NCBI GenBank assembly: GCA_031254035.1 | Contig: JAIRVF010000125.1 | Span: 1-64,000 of the forward strand | Direction of reading: 5' to 3' | DNA: 64,000 bases | From: Paenibacillus sp. | GTDB lineage: Bacteria > Bacillota > Bacilli > Paenibacillales > Paenibacillaceae | Part shown: positions 1 through 7,770 of the stretch, piece by piece | Numbering within the stretch: the stretch's first letter is position 1 | Layout: each line of letters starts with the position of its first letter | Position numbers and translations under genes: made by a program | The notes under the pieces: model-generated | The model's input: the letters and a program-made list of their open reading frames with translations, nothing else | The model's database searches: none | What the model was told of the DNA's origin: nothing

Positions 1-46
1 GCGGGTCACCTCGCATAATGTCAAGAACTAATTTCAGTATTGAGCC
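1..46 (+). repeat. PR-A palindromic element, right-end fragment cut by window edge
   Basis: This stretch matches, with few mismatches, the end of the element at 44597-44682 and the reverse complement of the left arm of the full element at 61766-61996. The shared text is a CACCTCG block, then ACTAATTT, then TATTGAGCC. The window starts inside the element, so its true left end is not visible. It lies directly upstream of the truncated folD-fchA reading frame. Confidence 0.8.
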
Positions 47-51
47 AAAAA

Positions 52-86
52 AAGAGCGGGCTATCTTTTTGATAGCCTGCTCTTTT
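52..86 (+). terminator. Stem-loop with T-rich tail before truncated folD
   Basis: Arms at 52-65 and 71-84 pair over 14 positions with one G-T pair, around a five-T loop, and TTTT follows. It resembles an intrinsic terminator. It sits between the PR-A fragment and the first usable codon of the folD frame, so any upstream transcript would probably stop before that gene. Confidence 0.6.
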
Positions 87-87
87 C

Positions 88-1446
88 TTGATATTTGGTC
101 TTGCGCCTTATCTTAATGACATTGATCAACTGGGAATCATTTTTGATTTGATCACGTTTGAACCCGAAGTTACGGAGCAGCGTCTGCTTGGAGAAATCGA
201 GCGTTTGAACCGTGATTCGCAGGTACACGGCATTATGCTGGAGCTTCCGCTCCCCAAACATATTAGTGTGCAAAAATGTTCAGATGCGATTGCGCCGGAA
301 AAAGACGTTGATGGTATTTCCTCAGCGAATAAGCTCGCCTGCATGACGGGAGGCACCGGCATTTACCCGGCGACGCCGCAGGCCTGTATCCGAATTGCAA
401 AGCATTTTGGGTTTGCGTTAAAAGGGAAACGGGTGGTTTTGGTGGGACGTGGCGAAACGGTGGGGAGACCGTTGATGCAGCTGCTTCTTCGCGAAAACGC
501 GACGGTAACCGTCTGCCATTCCCACACGCAAAATTTGGCGGATCATATCGCTCAAGCTGATTTTCTGATGGCCGCAGTTGGTCACGCTGGGCTGATCACC
601 GCAGATATGATGCATCCGGAACTTGTTGTCATTGACGCAGGCATTAACGAGACAGCGACCGGAATTACGGGCGATGTCGTTCCCGAAGCGGCAGAGGCTG
701 CCAAAGCGGTTACGCCCGTGCCGGGTGGTGTGGGGACGCTGACGACCGTTATGTTGTTCGAGAATCTGATGCTGGCGATCCGTCTGCAGCAGTCGTCCGG
801 GCAGAACCCTAATGGTGAAACGAAAATTTTCGATCAATCGATCCGTCAGTTCTTGCAGGCGGCAGCTTCAAGTTCGCCTACACCGGGTGGAGGAAGTATC
901 GCTGCTTTATCAGCCGCGCTCGGAGCTTCCATGGGTTCCATGGTGGCGAATATTACAACTGGGCCGAAATTCGAACATGTGCGGGAGAAAATGGCGGATA
1001 TTGTGAAGCTTATGCAGTCTGCCATGGTAGAAGCCGAATTCTTCCTGAAGAGGGATATGGAATCTTTTAGCGGGTATATGGCTGCTTTGGGGCTGCCGAA
1101 AGCTTCGGAGGAACAAAAGCAAGCCCGCTCCACCGCCCTACAGCAGGCTGCGGTTCAAGCAGCTTCCGTACCGCTAAGTCTGATGAAGCGAAGTCTTGAG
1201 ATCATGACCGCGCTTGCGGCGATTACCGAACAAGCCAACAAAAACGTCATTTCGGATCTGGGTATTGCGCTCATTATGCTGGATGCGGCCGTGCAATCGG
1301 CATGGATTACAGTTGAGATCAACCTTGGCAGCATTAAAGACGCTAGTGTGAGAAGCTCGTTCGAGGAAACGGGAGCGGAGATTGCGGGCCGTTCGAAGGA
1401 ATTAAAGCTGCATGTAGTGGAGCAAATCACGAACAATCTGGGGTGA
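88..1446 (+). pseudogene. FolD-FchA fusion (methylene-THF dehydrogenase/cyclohydrolase plus cyclodeaminase-like domain), 5'-truncated
   Basis: The frame encodes a FolD domain (about residues 15-235) joined to an FTCD_C/FchA-type cyclodeaminase-cyclohydrolase domain (about 245-450). FolD marks are VHGIMLELPLPKH, the D-VDG loop, the GRGETVGRP nucleotide-binding turn and TPVPGGVGTLTT. The second domain shows SPTPGGGSIAA. The pair would interconvert one-carbon units on tetrahydrofolate in the cytosol. FolD proteins normally have about 50-60 more N-terminal residues, including the catalytic Tyr-x3-Lys segment. Here in-frame stops at 70-75 lie just upstream, the only start is a TTG at 88 with no ribosome site, and a terminator-like hairpin and PR-A fragment replace the expected N-terminus. 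It is probably inactivated for FolD, although the C-terminal domain is intact. A misassembly at this repeat is an alternative. The phosphotransferase gene follows closely. Confidence 0.75.
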
Positions 1447-1452
1447 TTGGTG

Positions 1453-2364
1453 ATGTATAAGCATTGGGAACAGGCGATCTGGAAAATAGATCCCGGAGCG
1501 AAGCTGCTGCGGGCATGGGAGCTTAAAGGCGGGGTTTCCGCTCAGGTGACCGCGCTTCAGATCGAAAAGTCGGACGGCAGCTTAGCTAAGTTGGTCGTGC
1601 GTCAACATGGCAAGGCTGATCGAAGCAGAAATCCGTATATTGCGCGGGATGAGTTTTTGCTGCTGCAAGCGTTGAAGGAAGCAGGGCTTCCTGCTTCGGC
1701 TCCATATGTGGTCTATGATTCCGAAGATTCTGATTACACGCCCTTTATCGTGACGAATTTCGTAGAAGGGATTTCGAATATTTCGCTGACGGATGTTCCC
1801 AATGCCATGACACAGCTGGCAGCTGTCTTAACAGATATCCACCATGTGGATCGAGAGGAACGTTCACTGCATTTTCTCCCGCAGCAGATTGATCTGTGCA
1901 GCGCCAAGTTGGAAAAGCGGCCTGAGCAAATGGACAACTCATTAAGCGAGGGACGGATCAGGATCGTTCTGGAATCCGTTTGGCCGCTGCCCCAAATGAA
2001 CAGAGATGTGTTGCTGCATGGCGACTTTTGGCCGGGGAACATCATGTGGAAAGACGGCTGTATTGCTGCCGTGATCGATTGGGAAGATGCGGCGCAAGGA
2101 GATCCTTTATACGATCTGGCGAACAGCAGACTTGAAATGTTATGGGCCTATGGCGTGGCTGCCATGCTTCAATTTACATATCAGTACCAACTACGTAATT
2201 CAGATTTGGACTTTACGAAGCTTTCCTATTGGGATCTCTATGCGGTGCTGAAGCCTGCTTCGAGCCTGTCTGATTGGGGGCTTGAAGCGGACACTGAAAG
2301 ACAAATGCGGGAGAAACATCGCTGGTTTACCGATCAGGCTTTTGCTCAGATACATCCGAGCTAA
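1453..2364 (+). CDS. Aminoglycoside phosphotransferase-like (APH) family kinase
   Basis: This is a protein of about 303 residues with the APH/choline-kinase fold. The catalytic loop LLHGDFWPGNIMW carries the HGD-x4-N signature, and IDWEDAAQGDPLYDLA supplies the metal-binding Asp. An N-terminal lobe with KLVVRQHG gives the ATP-binding Lys/Arg region. ATG 1453 is preferred over the TTG at 1447 because GGGGTGA lies a suitable distance upstream. It starts within 10 bases of the folD-fchA stop, so it was probably co-transcribed with it. The substrate is unknown: the family includes antibiotic kinases, but most chromosomal members act on small metabolites. A stem-loop terminator follows at 2467. 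Confidence 0.85.
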   Translation: MYKHWEQAIWKIDPGAKLLRAWELKGGVSAQVTALQIEKSDGSLAKLVVRQHGKADRSRNPYIARDEFLLLQALKEAGLPASAPYVVYDSEDSDYTPFIVTNFVEGISNISLTDVPNAMTQLAAVLTDIHHVDREERSLHFLPQQIDLCSAKLEKRPEQMDNSLSEGRIRIVLESVWPLPQMNRDVLLHGDFWPGNIMWKDGCIAAVIDWEDAAQGDPLYDLANSRLEMLWAYGVAAMLQFTYQYQLRNSDLDFTKLSYWDLYAVLKPASSLSDWGLEADTERQMREKHRWFTDQAFAQIHPS

Positions 2365-2466
2365 AATGAGGGAATACAGCTCAACTTAAGATTGTTGGGT
2401 AACAAGGACCAAAGTAAACACAATCGTATTTTTCTAATGGAATATGAATAAGTACCTCCTGAAAGT

Positions 2467-2496
2467 AACCGGCTGTTGGCCGGTTATTTTCATTTT
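2467..2496 (+). terminator. Intrinsic terminator after APH-like gene
   Basis: A seven-base-pair GC-rich stem (AACCGGC with GCCGGTT) is followed by a T-rich tail. It lies about 100 bases beyond the stop at 2364. Confidence 0.75.
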
Positions 2497-2566
2497 GCGA
2501 GCAGGATTTATGGTTAGGAAGGCGTATATATTTGCATAGCACATACTGAATATGGAGGGGTTGGAA

Positions 2567-3010
2567 GTGTTTGCGATTAATGTAGAGGGAGCGGTTGTAA
2601 AAGGCAGTAAGTGGCTGGTTATTGAACGTGGAGTGGAGGAAGAGCATGCTGCCGGCACTTTGGCTTTTGTGGGTGGAACGGTTGAGAATGAGGGGTTTTC
2701 CCAGGATATTCTGGAGCGGACCGTAAGGAGAGAAATTTTTGAGGAAGTCGGCATTGAGATCCAGGAAAAGCTGCATTTTGTCTACAGCTCTTCTTTTATG
2801 ACCGAAGAAGGCATTCCCGTCATCAATGTGGTGTTTCTTTGCGAATACGCTCAGGGTACGCCCTATAGAAAAAGTGAAAATGAAGTCGAAGCTGTGTATT
2901 GGATGACGACAGAAGAAATCTCCGATCACCCGAAATCGCCGCCATGGACAATCGAAAGCGCAAGGCGGGCGGATCAAATGCTGAAACAGCTTCAGGCAGA
3001 GCATTTATAG
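2567..3010 (+). CDS. Nudix hydrolase
   Basis: The protein has about 147 residues. It carries a Nudix-box-like region running from GGTVENEG to RREIFEEVGI, so the REIxEEVG core that binds divalent metal is clear, although the spacing from the leading glycine is longer than the classic box. The family hydrolyses nucleoside diphosphates linked to another group, and the substrate cannot be read here. GTG 2567 is chosen because GGAGGGG at 2554-2560 sits seven bases upstream; the ATG at 2552 overlaps that ribosome site. The following AraC-type gene starts 21 bases after the stop, suggesting co-transcription. Confidence 0.85.
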   Translation: MFAINVEGAVVKGSKWLVIERGVEEEHAAGTLAFVGGTVENEGFSQDILERTVRREIFEEVGIEIQEKLHFVYSSSFMTEEGIPVINVVFLCEYAQGTPYRKSENEVEAVYWMTTEEISDHPKSPPWTIESARRADQMLKQLQAEHL

Positions 3011-3030
3011 AAGTAAAGGATGTAGACGAT

Positions 3031-3900
3031 ATGAACTTGGACCAACAGCTAACCCGGACCCGGATGCCTTCTCCAGTACTACATGAGCAAAGCTGCGAAT
3101 ATTACTGGAAGGGAACAGGGAACCTTTCCATCAAAACCTTTCGGAATGGCAGAGCCTTATACCAGTCCGGACACGGGCATTTTGCTGCCAGGGACAATAG
3201 GTACTTATTGCTTAATCAGGGCCAGGAGTACAGCATTTCTATTGAATCGAATCAACCCGTTGAGTCGTTTTGCGTGTTTTTTCCGAAGGGGATGGCGGAA
3301 GGGATTTGGCGGAGTTTGGTGCAACCGGAGAATGAACTTTTGGACGAGCCCTTTTTGGCGGATAACCGGGAAATTGACTTTGTGTCGAAAACATATGGTA
3401 TGGTACCGAGTTTTTCACAAATGTTGGAGCAAATGCGTATGGACTCGGTAAAACAAATTTTTGATCCTCCACGCATGGAAGAACAACTGCATGAACTGGC
3501 ATACGTTTTGCTTCAGGAGCATCACCAGGTCAAGCGGGAAATGGCTAAGCTGCAAACCGTCAAAACCTCCACAAGAGAGGAATTATACCGGCGCTTGTAT
3601 ATCGGATTTGAATATCTTTCTGCTTATTATGACAAGCCCATTATGGTTTCGGAGGCAGCGGAGGCGGCCTGCATGTCGATGAATCATTTTCTCAGAAGTT
3701 TTAAACGGCTTTTTGGAGTCACTCCGTATCAGGTTCTGAAAGAAAAACGTCTGCAGGAAGCGAAAAGGCTGCTTCGGATGACCGATTTGCCGGTGACCGA
3801 AATCTGCTTAGAAGTCGGTTTTCAAAGCCACGGCTCCTTTAGCAGCCTGTTTACGCAAAGGTTTGGGGTCACCCCATCGGCATGTCGCGGAAAAAGGTGA
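3031..3900 (+). CDS. AraC-family transcriptional regulator
   Basis: The protein has about 289 residues with a C-terminal AraC double helix-turn-helix (about residues 190-288). The typical phrases are SEAAEAACMSMNHFLRSFKR and FGVTPYQVLKEKRL, followed by TEICLEVGFQSHGSFSSLFTQRFG. The N-terminal half looks like a cupin-type effector domain (YLLLNQGQEYSISIES). ATG 3031 is chosen because AAAGGATG lies nine bases upstream; the open frame reaches back into the Nudix gene but has no ribosome site there. Its target is not evident; the neighbouring Nudix and ankyrin genes are candidates. Confidence 0.88.
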   Translation: MNLDQQLTRTRMPSPVLHEQSCEYYWKGTGNLSIKTFRNGRALYQSGHGHFAARDNRYLLLNQGQEYSISIESNQPVESFCVFFPKGMAEGIWRSLVQPENELLDEPFLADNREIDFVSKTYGMVPSFSQMLEQMRMDSVKQIFDPPRMEEQLHELAYVLLQEHHQVKREMAKLQTVKTSTREELYRRLYIGFEYLSAYYDKPIMVSEAAEAACMSMNHFLRSFKRLFGVTPYQVLKEKRLQEAKRLLRMTDLPVTEICLEVGFQSHGSFSSLFTQRFGVTPSACRGKR

Positions 3901-3982
3901 TTTTGGAGAAGCGAAGTTCCATTCGACGTTTTAAGATAGTTTTGTACATAAACAAAACATCCCGTGAAGGAGGATAATCGAA

Positions 3983-4504
3983 ATGAAAGAAAATCAACTG
4001 GCCTGCGAGCTGTTCCGGGCGGCTCAGGAAGGCGACGCAGCACGGCTGCGGGATTTGGTGGATTTCCGTCCCGAGCGAGCGAATTTGGAAAATGCGGATG
4101 GGCTGACGCTGCTTGGTTATGCGGCTCATTACGGACATGCCGAAGCGGTAAGGGTACTCATTGAGGCGGGTGCGGATGTCAATGCGGTTTCCCATTCGAA
4201 TATACCGTATATTCCGTCCAATACCGCACTGCATGCGGCAATCGCCGGGGAGAGGAACATGGATGTCATCCGAGTGCTGATTGCTCATAAAGCGGACACG
4301 CGCATTTTTGACAGCAACGGGCATACCTGTCTGCACACTGCCGCGTTTCATGACGATAGCGTGGAACTCATCCGGCTGCTGCTTGCAAACGGCGCGGATG
4401 CGAGTGACCATCTTGGTGACGGGGAAACTGCATTGGCGTTAGCGGAGAAGCAGGGGAACCGGAATGTGGCAGAACTGCTTGGAGCCTGTACAGAACAATC
4501 TTAA
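3983..4504 (+). CDS. Ankyrin-repeat protein
   Basis: The protein has 173 residues made of about four ankyrin repeats. Repeat hallmarks are DGLTLLGYAAHYGHAEAVRVLIEAGADVN, written here only as a pattern of TxLxxAAxxGH-x-LLxxGADxN, repeated near residues 40, 80, 110 and 145. There is no signal peptide or membrane segment, so it is probably a cytosolic protein-binding protein. A perfect AAGGAGG sits nine bases before the ATG. A strong terminator follows at 4523. No partner can be named. Confidence 0.85.
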   Translation: MKENQLACELFRAAQEGDAARLRDLVDFRPERANLENADGLTLLGYAAHYGHAEAVRVLIEAGADVNAVSHSNIPYIPSNTALHAAIAGERNMDVIRVLIAHKADTRIFDSNGHTCLHTAAFHDDSVELIRLLLANGADASDHLGDGETALALAEKQGNRNVAELLGACTEQS

Positions 4505-4522
4505 TGGAGATTCACCCTTTAC

Positions 4523-4553
4523 AAAATATCCGCCCCATGGGCGGATATTTTTA
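4523..4553 (+). terminator. Intrinsic terminator after ankyrin gene
   Basis: A perfect stem of about 10 base pairs (AATATCCGCC with GGCGGATATT) closes a short loop and is followed by a run of T. Confidence 0.85.
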
Positions 4554-4688
4554 ATTTCCTCTGGAGCTTGCCATAAGGGCGTTCCCTGGTTTTGCGGCTG
4601 ATTCGGGAGGGGCGGTCGATGCAAGAAATGGTGTGTGAAATCACTCAAATAAAACTTGCTCCTCTAACATAATCGCATAATTTTGGAC

Positions 4689-4732
4689 TTGACCCACTTG
4701 TGTAGATAGTGTATATATTGTATATTCACACT
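4689..4732 (+). promoter_or_regulatory. Promoter with overlapping palindromic operator for the YtrA-like operon
   Basis: TTGACC at 4689-4694 and TATATA at 4712-4717 are separated by exactly 17 bases, a good vegetative-type promoter. An imperfect inverted repeat with AGTGT at 4708 and ACACT ending at 4732 covers the -10 box. YtrA-family GntR repressors usually bind such sites in front of their own operon, so autorepression is inferred. Confidence 0.6.
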
Positions 4733-4765
4733 AAATACTGTGAGGCAGCAGCGAGGTGATAAAAC

Positions 4766-5149
4766 CTGAAAATTATAATATCAAACGCATCAAGCGATCC
4801 GATTTACATGCAAATATTGAACCAGATTCGTCAAAGTATCCTGAGTGGGGAATTGCGTGCAGGCGACATTCTTCCTTCCATTAGGCAGCTGGCTAAGGAT
4901 TTGCAAGTCAGTGTCATCACAACTAAGCGTGTGTATGAAGAGCTGGAGAAAGAGAAGCTAATCGACTCTGTCATGGGCAAGGGCTCTTTCGTATCAGGAG
5001 CCAATCAAGATTTCATTCGGGAGCAGCGTATGAAACAACTCGAAGAAAAAATGATAGAGATCATTCGAGAAAGCAAGGAATTAAGCATGAGTCAACAAGA
5101 TGTAATTGATCATTTGAAGCTATTGTTCGAGGAGGAGCACACATCATGA
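4766..5149 (+). CDS. GntR-family (YtrA subfamily) transcriptional regulator, probable CTG start
   Basis: The protein has about 127 residues: an N-terminal winged helix with DPIYMQILNQIRQSILSGEL, AGDILPSIRQLAKDLQVS and KRVYEELEKEKLI, then a short helical tail typical of the YtrA group. The first ATG (4808) would remove the conserved KIIISNxSxxPIY opening. That opening is present in frame upstream and begins at a CTG (4766) with GAGGTG seven bases before it, and stop codons lie directly upstream. CTG is therefore the most likely initiator. The stop overlaps the ABC ATPase start by four bases. It probably represses the operon until a cell-envelope stress releases it, as known for YtrA relatives. 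Confidence 0.85.
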   Translation: MKIIISNASSDPIYMQILNQIRQSILSGELRAGDILPSIRQLAKDLQVSVITTKRVYEELEKEKLIDSVMGKGSFVSGANQDFIREQRMKQLEEKMIEIIRESKELSMSQQDVIDHLKLLFEEEHTS

Positions 5150-6012
5150 ATGTAATCGAGATACGTAATTTAACGAAATCATATCCAGAATTTACAGTTG
5201 ATCAGGTAACTTTGGATGTGAAGCAGGGCTACATTACCGGGCTCATAGGTCCGAATGGTGTTGGGAAGAGCACCTTGATCAAAATGATGCTTGGCATGAT
5301 TCGCCCTGACTCTGGGAGCGTAAAGATACTAGGCTGCGATATGCCTGCACAAGAAGTGGAAATCAAGCAGCGAATCGGCATCGTATCGGATGATTGCTTC
5401 TATTATGAACACCTTACGATCCGTGACACGAAGAAGATAATCGCGCCATTCTATAAGAAATGGAACGAACAGAAGTTTAACAATTATCTGGAACAATTCG
5501 AACTGTCCCCGAAGAAGAAGCTTGAACAATTATCCAAGGGGATGAAAGTGAAGTTTGCCCTAGCTGTTGCGTTATCGCATGATGCCGAACTCCTCATCAT
5601 GGACGAGCCTACCTCCGGACTTGATCCTGTATTTCGCAGAGAGATGCTCGATTTACTTACAGAGATGATGCAGAATGAGAGAAATTCGATTATATTCTCC
5701 ACCCACATCACAACCGATTTGGATCGGATTGCCGACTACATTGCTTTCATTAATCGCGGAAAACTCGTATTCAATGAAGTGAAAGATACGGTATTCGAGA
5801 GATACGCCATTGTAAAAGGCGGCTCCGAGCTGCTTGATTCCGATATTCGCAATAAATTTATCGGGATTCGCGAGACAACGGTTGGTTTTGAGGGCTTAGT
5901 AGATAACAGGCAGGAAGCTGAGCATTTGTTCGGAAATTATGCGCTTCTAGATAAGCCAACCTTAGAAGACATCATGTATTTCACTGCCAAGGGAGGACGC
6001 ATTCTTGCTTAA
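5146..6012 (+). CDS. ABC transporter ATP-binding protein (YtrB-like)
   Basis: The 288-residue ATPase has Walker A GPNGVGKST (about residues 35-43), a degenerate signature LSKGMK, Walker B LLIMDEP and the switch His in STHIT. The KGMK signature form is typical of ABC-2 ATPases controlled by YtrA-type regulators. It overlaps the gntR stop (ATGA) and is overlapped by the permease gene, so the three are translationally coupled. It would power the membrane partner at 6005. The substrate is unknown; relatives are tied to responses to cell-wall antibiotics. Confidence 0.9.
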   Translation: MNVIEIRNLTKSYPEFTVDQVTLDVKQGYITGLIGPNGVGKSTLIKMMLGMIRPDSGSVKILGCDMPAQEVEIKQRIGIVSDDCFYYEHLTIRDTKKIIAPFYKKWNEQKFNNYLEQFELSPKKKLEQLSKGMKVKFALAVALSHDAELLIMDEPTSGLDPVFRREMLDLLTEMMQNERNSIIFSTHITTDLDRIADYIAFINRGKLVFNEVKDTVFERYAIVKGGSELLDSDIRNKFIGIRETTVGFEGLVDNRQEAEHLFGNYALLDKPTLEDIMYFTAKGGRILA

Positions 6013-6631
6013 CTTGCTTCGGAAAGATTTCATCGCTTTTAAAAGCTCGCTGTGGATGAGTCTCATGTTTCTTACTGTATTCAGTGTTTTTTTTATACCA
6101 AAGCTTTCATCGTCTGTTCACCTCGTGGGTATTTATACGGGTTTCGCTACGCTTAGTCACGCTACGATGATCGATATAAAGAATCATAACCACAACTTTC
6201 TGGTCACGCTGCCGATTAGCCGTAAAAATATCGTAAAAGCGAAATACATAACGGGTTTTATTATTAGCCTTGTCAGCGTCCTAGCATCTTATGGCATTCA
6301 CATGTTCGTTACATCTGTTTTCCCGGCAATTAACAAGCCAGAATTAACAGTAATGGATATACTCGGTCCAATAGGCATCGTGCTTGTTTTATCTTCCATC
6401 TATTTGCCGCTTTTCTATTCGCTAAGTAAGAAAGGAACTTCTATTATCAATGGAGTGTTCTTGATACTCCTACTTGCACTGGCACAGCCCACGGCTATGT
6501 TTATGAATATGATCAACGAGAATAGATTGCACAGTGATCCAACGTTATATCTTATTCTAATCGGGATCATGTTGTTGTTCATTGCTTCCTACTTCTTAGC
6601 TGCAGCTCTGTTTACAAGAAAGGACTTATAA
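6005..6631 (+). CDS. ABC-2 type permease
   Basis: The 208-residue membrane protein has about six hydrophobic segments and the ABC-2 phrase NFLVTLPISRKNIVKAKY, which in this family follows the first membrane hairpin. TTG 6005 is the start: GGGAGGA lies about eight bases upstream, inside the end of the ATPase gene. It is the membrane partner of the preceding ATPase, with probably two copies of each subunit. No function beyond transport or membrane-stress relief can be read. Confidence 0.88.
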   Translation: MLNLLRKDFIAFKSSLWMSLMFLTVFSVFFIPKLSSSVHLVGIYTGFATLSHATMIDIKNHNHNFLVTLPISRKNIVKAKYITGFIISLVSVLASYGIHMFVTSVFPAINKPELTVMDILGPIGIVLVLSSIYLPLFYSLSKKGTSIINGVFLILLLALAQPTAMFMNMINENRLHSDPTLYLILIGIMLLFIASYFLAAALFTRKDL

Positions 6632-6663
6632 AAACAAAATTTTAAAAGGGGAGATAAAAAAGG

Positions 6664-6972
6664 ATGCATACAAAAAAAGGTCGTCCTACTCAAATAAAAG
6701 GTTGGATGAAGCCCCTTGGGGGATTTATTCTTGGGCAACTCTTTTTAATCGTCTGTGATAGGTTTACGTGGTCACCTTACAAAGAAATCAAAAAGGGATC
6801 ATTAATGGGCAGAATTTTGAATTCTAAGCTTTTTACAGAATGGTTCACTCCATATGACTTACCGATTTCTAATGTGATTACGGTATTTTTGGCTGTAACC
6901 TTACTCCTACCTGCATTAATAGGTGTGATTAAGAATATCTTCTCCAAAAAAAGGAATCGACTCATGTTATGA
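6664..6972 (+). CDS. Small membrane protein of unknown function in YtrA-like operon
   Basis: The 102-residue basic protein has two predicted membrane segments (about residues 17-33 and 72-92) joined by a polar loop, and a Lys/Arg-rich C-terminus. I do not recognise a family. AGGGGAG precedes the ATG and the gene begins 32 bases after the permease stop, so it is probably the last member of the GntR-ABC operon. It could be an accessory subunit of the transporter. A bidirectional terminator lies at 7052-7092. Confidence 0.7.
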   Translation: MHTKKGRPTQIKGWMKPLGGFILGQLFLIVCDRFTWSPYKEIKKGSLMGRILNSKLFTEWFTPYDLPISNVITVFLAVTLLLPALIGVIKNIFSKKRNRLML

Positions 6973-7051
6973 ATGAAAGGAATATGATGTAATGCATTCG
7001 AGAGAGTACAGCGGCAGTATTCTCAAGATTATAATGTACCGGAAAATGACG

Positions 7052-7092
7052 AAAAAGCCCTGATTGCCAAATACGATGCGGCAGGGCTTTTC
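7052..7092. terminator. Bidirectional terminator between converging operons
   Basis: AAAAGCCCTG and CAGGGCTTTT pair over ten bases around a 19-base loop, with T-rich tails on both strands. It serves the GntR operon from the left and the pro-mtn operon, read on the minus strand, from the right. Confidence 0.75.
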
Positions 7093-7101
7093 ATTATCCT
7101 C

Positions 7102-7767
7102 TTACTGGTTTATCTGGTGAACGCTGTTTTTCAGCAAGATGCTATGGTATAAGTATTCGAAAATAAATTCAAAAGCTTCCAGATGTTTTTTCGCTTCAAA
7201 CGCGTTTTGACCCCAGGCGTAAATGCCATGATTGCGCAGGAGAATACCTGGAACCGCGGGATTCAGCACATCTTCCACACGCTCGGCAATCGACGGGATG
7301 TGGGCGAAGTTAGGTAGTACCGGGATTGAAATAGCTGCGTCTTCCTCCCAAATATTAAAGGCTTTAATGAGTTCGATGCCCTGGGCCGGAACAGCGCCTT
7401 GATCGCCGAACCATTCGCTGATTAGGTTGTTGAATATGGTATGTACGTGAAATATCGCGCCGCAGCCGGTCAAGCGGTATATTTCGCAGTGAATGAGCGT
7501 TTCGGCACTGGGTTTCAGACTCGTCATTTCTGCGGCATGGCCGCCTTTGTCTACGAACAGGAAATCCTCCGGCGTATTGGCCGATTTATCCTTGCCGCTG
7601 GCGGTGATGGCAAAATAAAAATGCTCAGGATCGAAATCCCCCACACGCATAGACAAATTGCCGCTTGTCCCAGGAAACCAGTTTTTGGCTGCAAACTGCT
7701 GTTTGATTAATCGGAGCTCGTCTAGCACCGTCTGTTTTTGCTCCAAGCTGATGTTCGCAAGCGTCAT
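7102..7767 (-). CDS. mtnB: Methylthioribulose-1-phosphate dehydratase
   Basis: The 221-residue class II aldolase/adducin-family protein carries out the dehydration step of the methionine salvage pathway in the cytosol. Key marks are WFPGTSGNLSMR at the start, the zinc-binding FHVH motif, and LRNHGIYAWG near the end. The length fits MtnB. It is the last gene of the minus-strand mtnW-mtnX-mtnB run and lies three bases after mtnX. No acireductone dioxygenase gene (mtnD) follows; the strand switches at the terminator at 7052. Confidence 0.93.
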   Translation of the reverse strand: MTLANISLEQKQTVLDELRLIKQQFAAKNWFPGTSGNLSMRVGDFDPEHFYFAITASGKDKSANTPEDFLFVDKGGHAAEMTSLKPSAETLIHCEIYRLTGCGAIFHVHTIFNNLISEWFGDQGAVPAQGIELIKAFNIWEEDAAISIPVLPNFAHIPSIAERVEDVLNPAVPGILLRNHGIYAWGQNAFEAKKHLEAFEFIFEYLYHSILLKNSVHQINQ

Positions 7768-7770
7768 AGG

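Noticed and set aside
6973-7050. Short frame starting MHSREYSG before the mtnB terminator
   Set aside because: It has about 23 codons, no ribosome site, and runs into the terminator stem.
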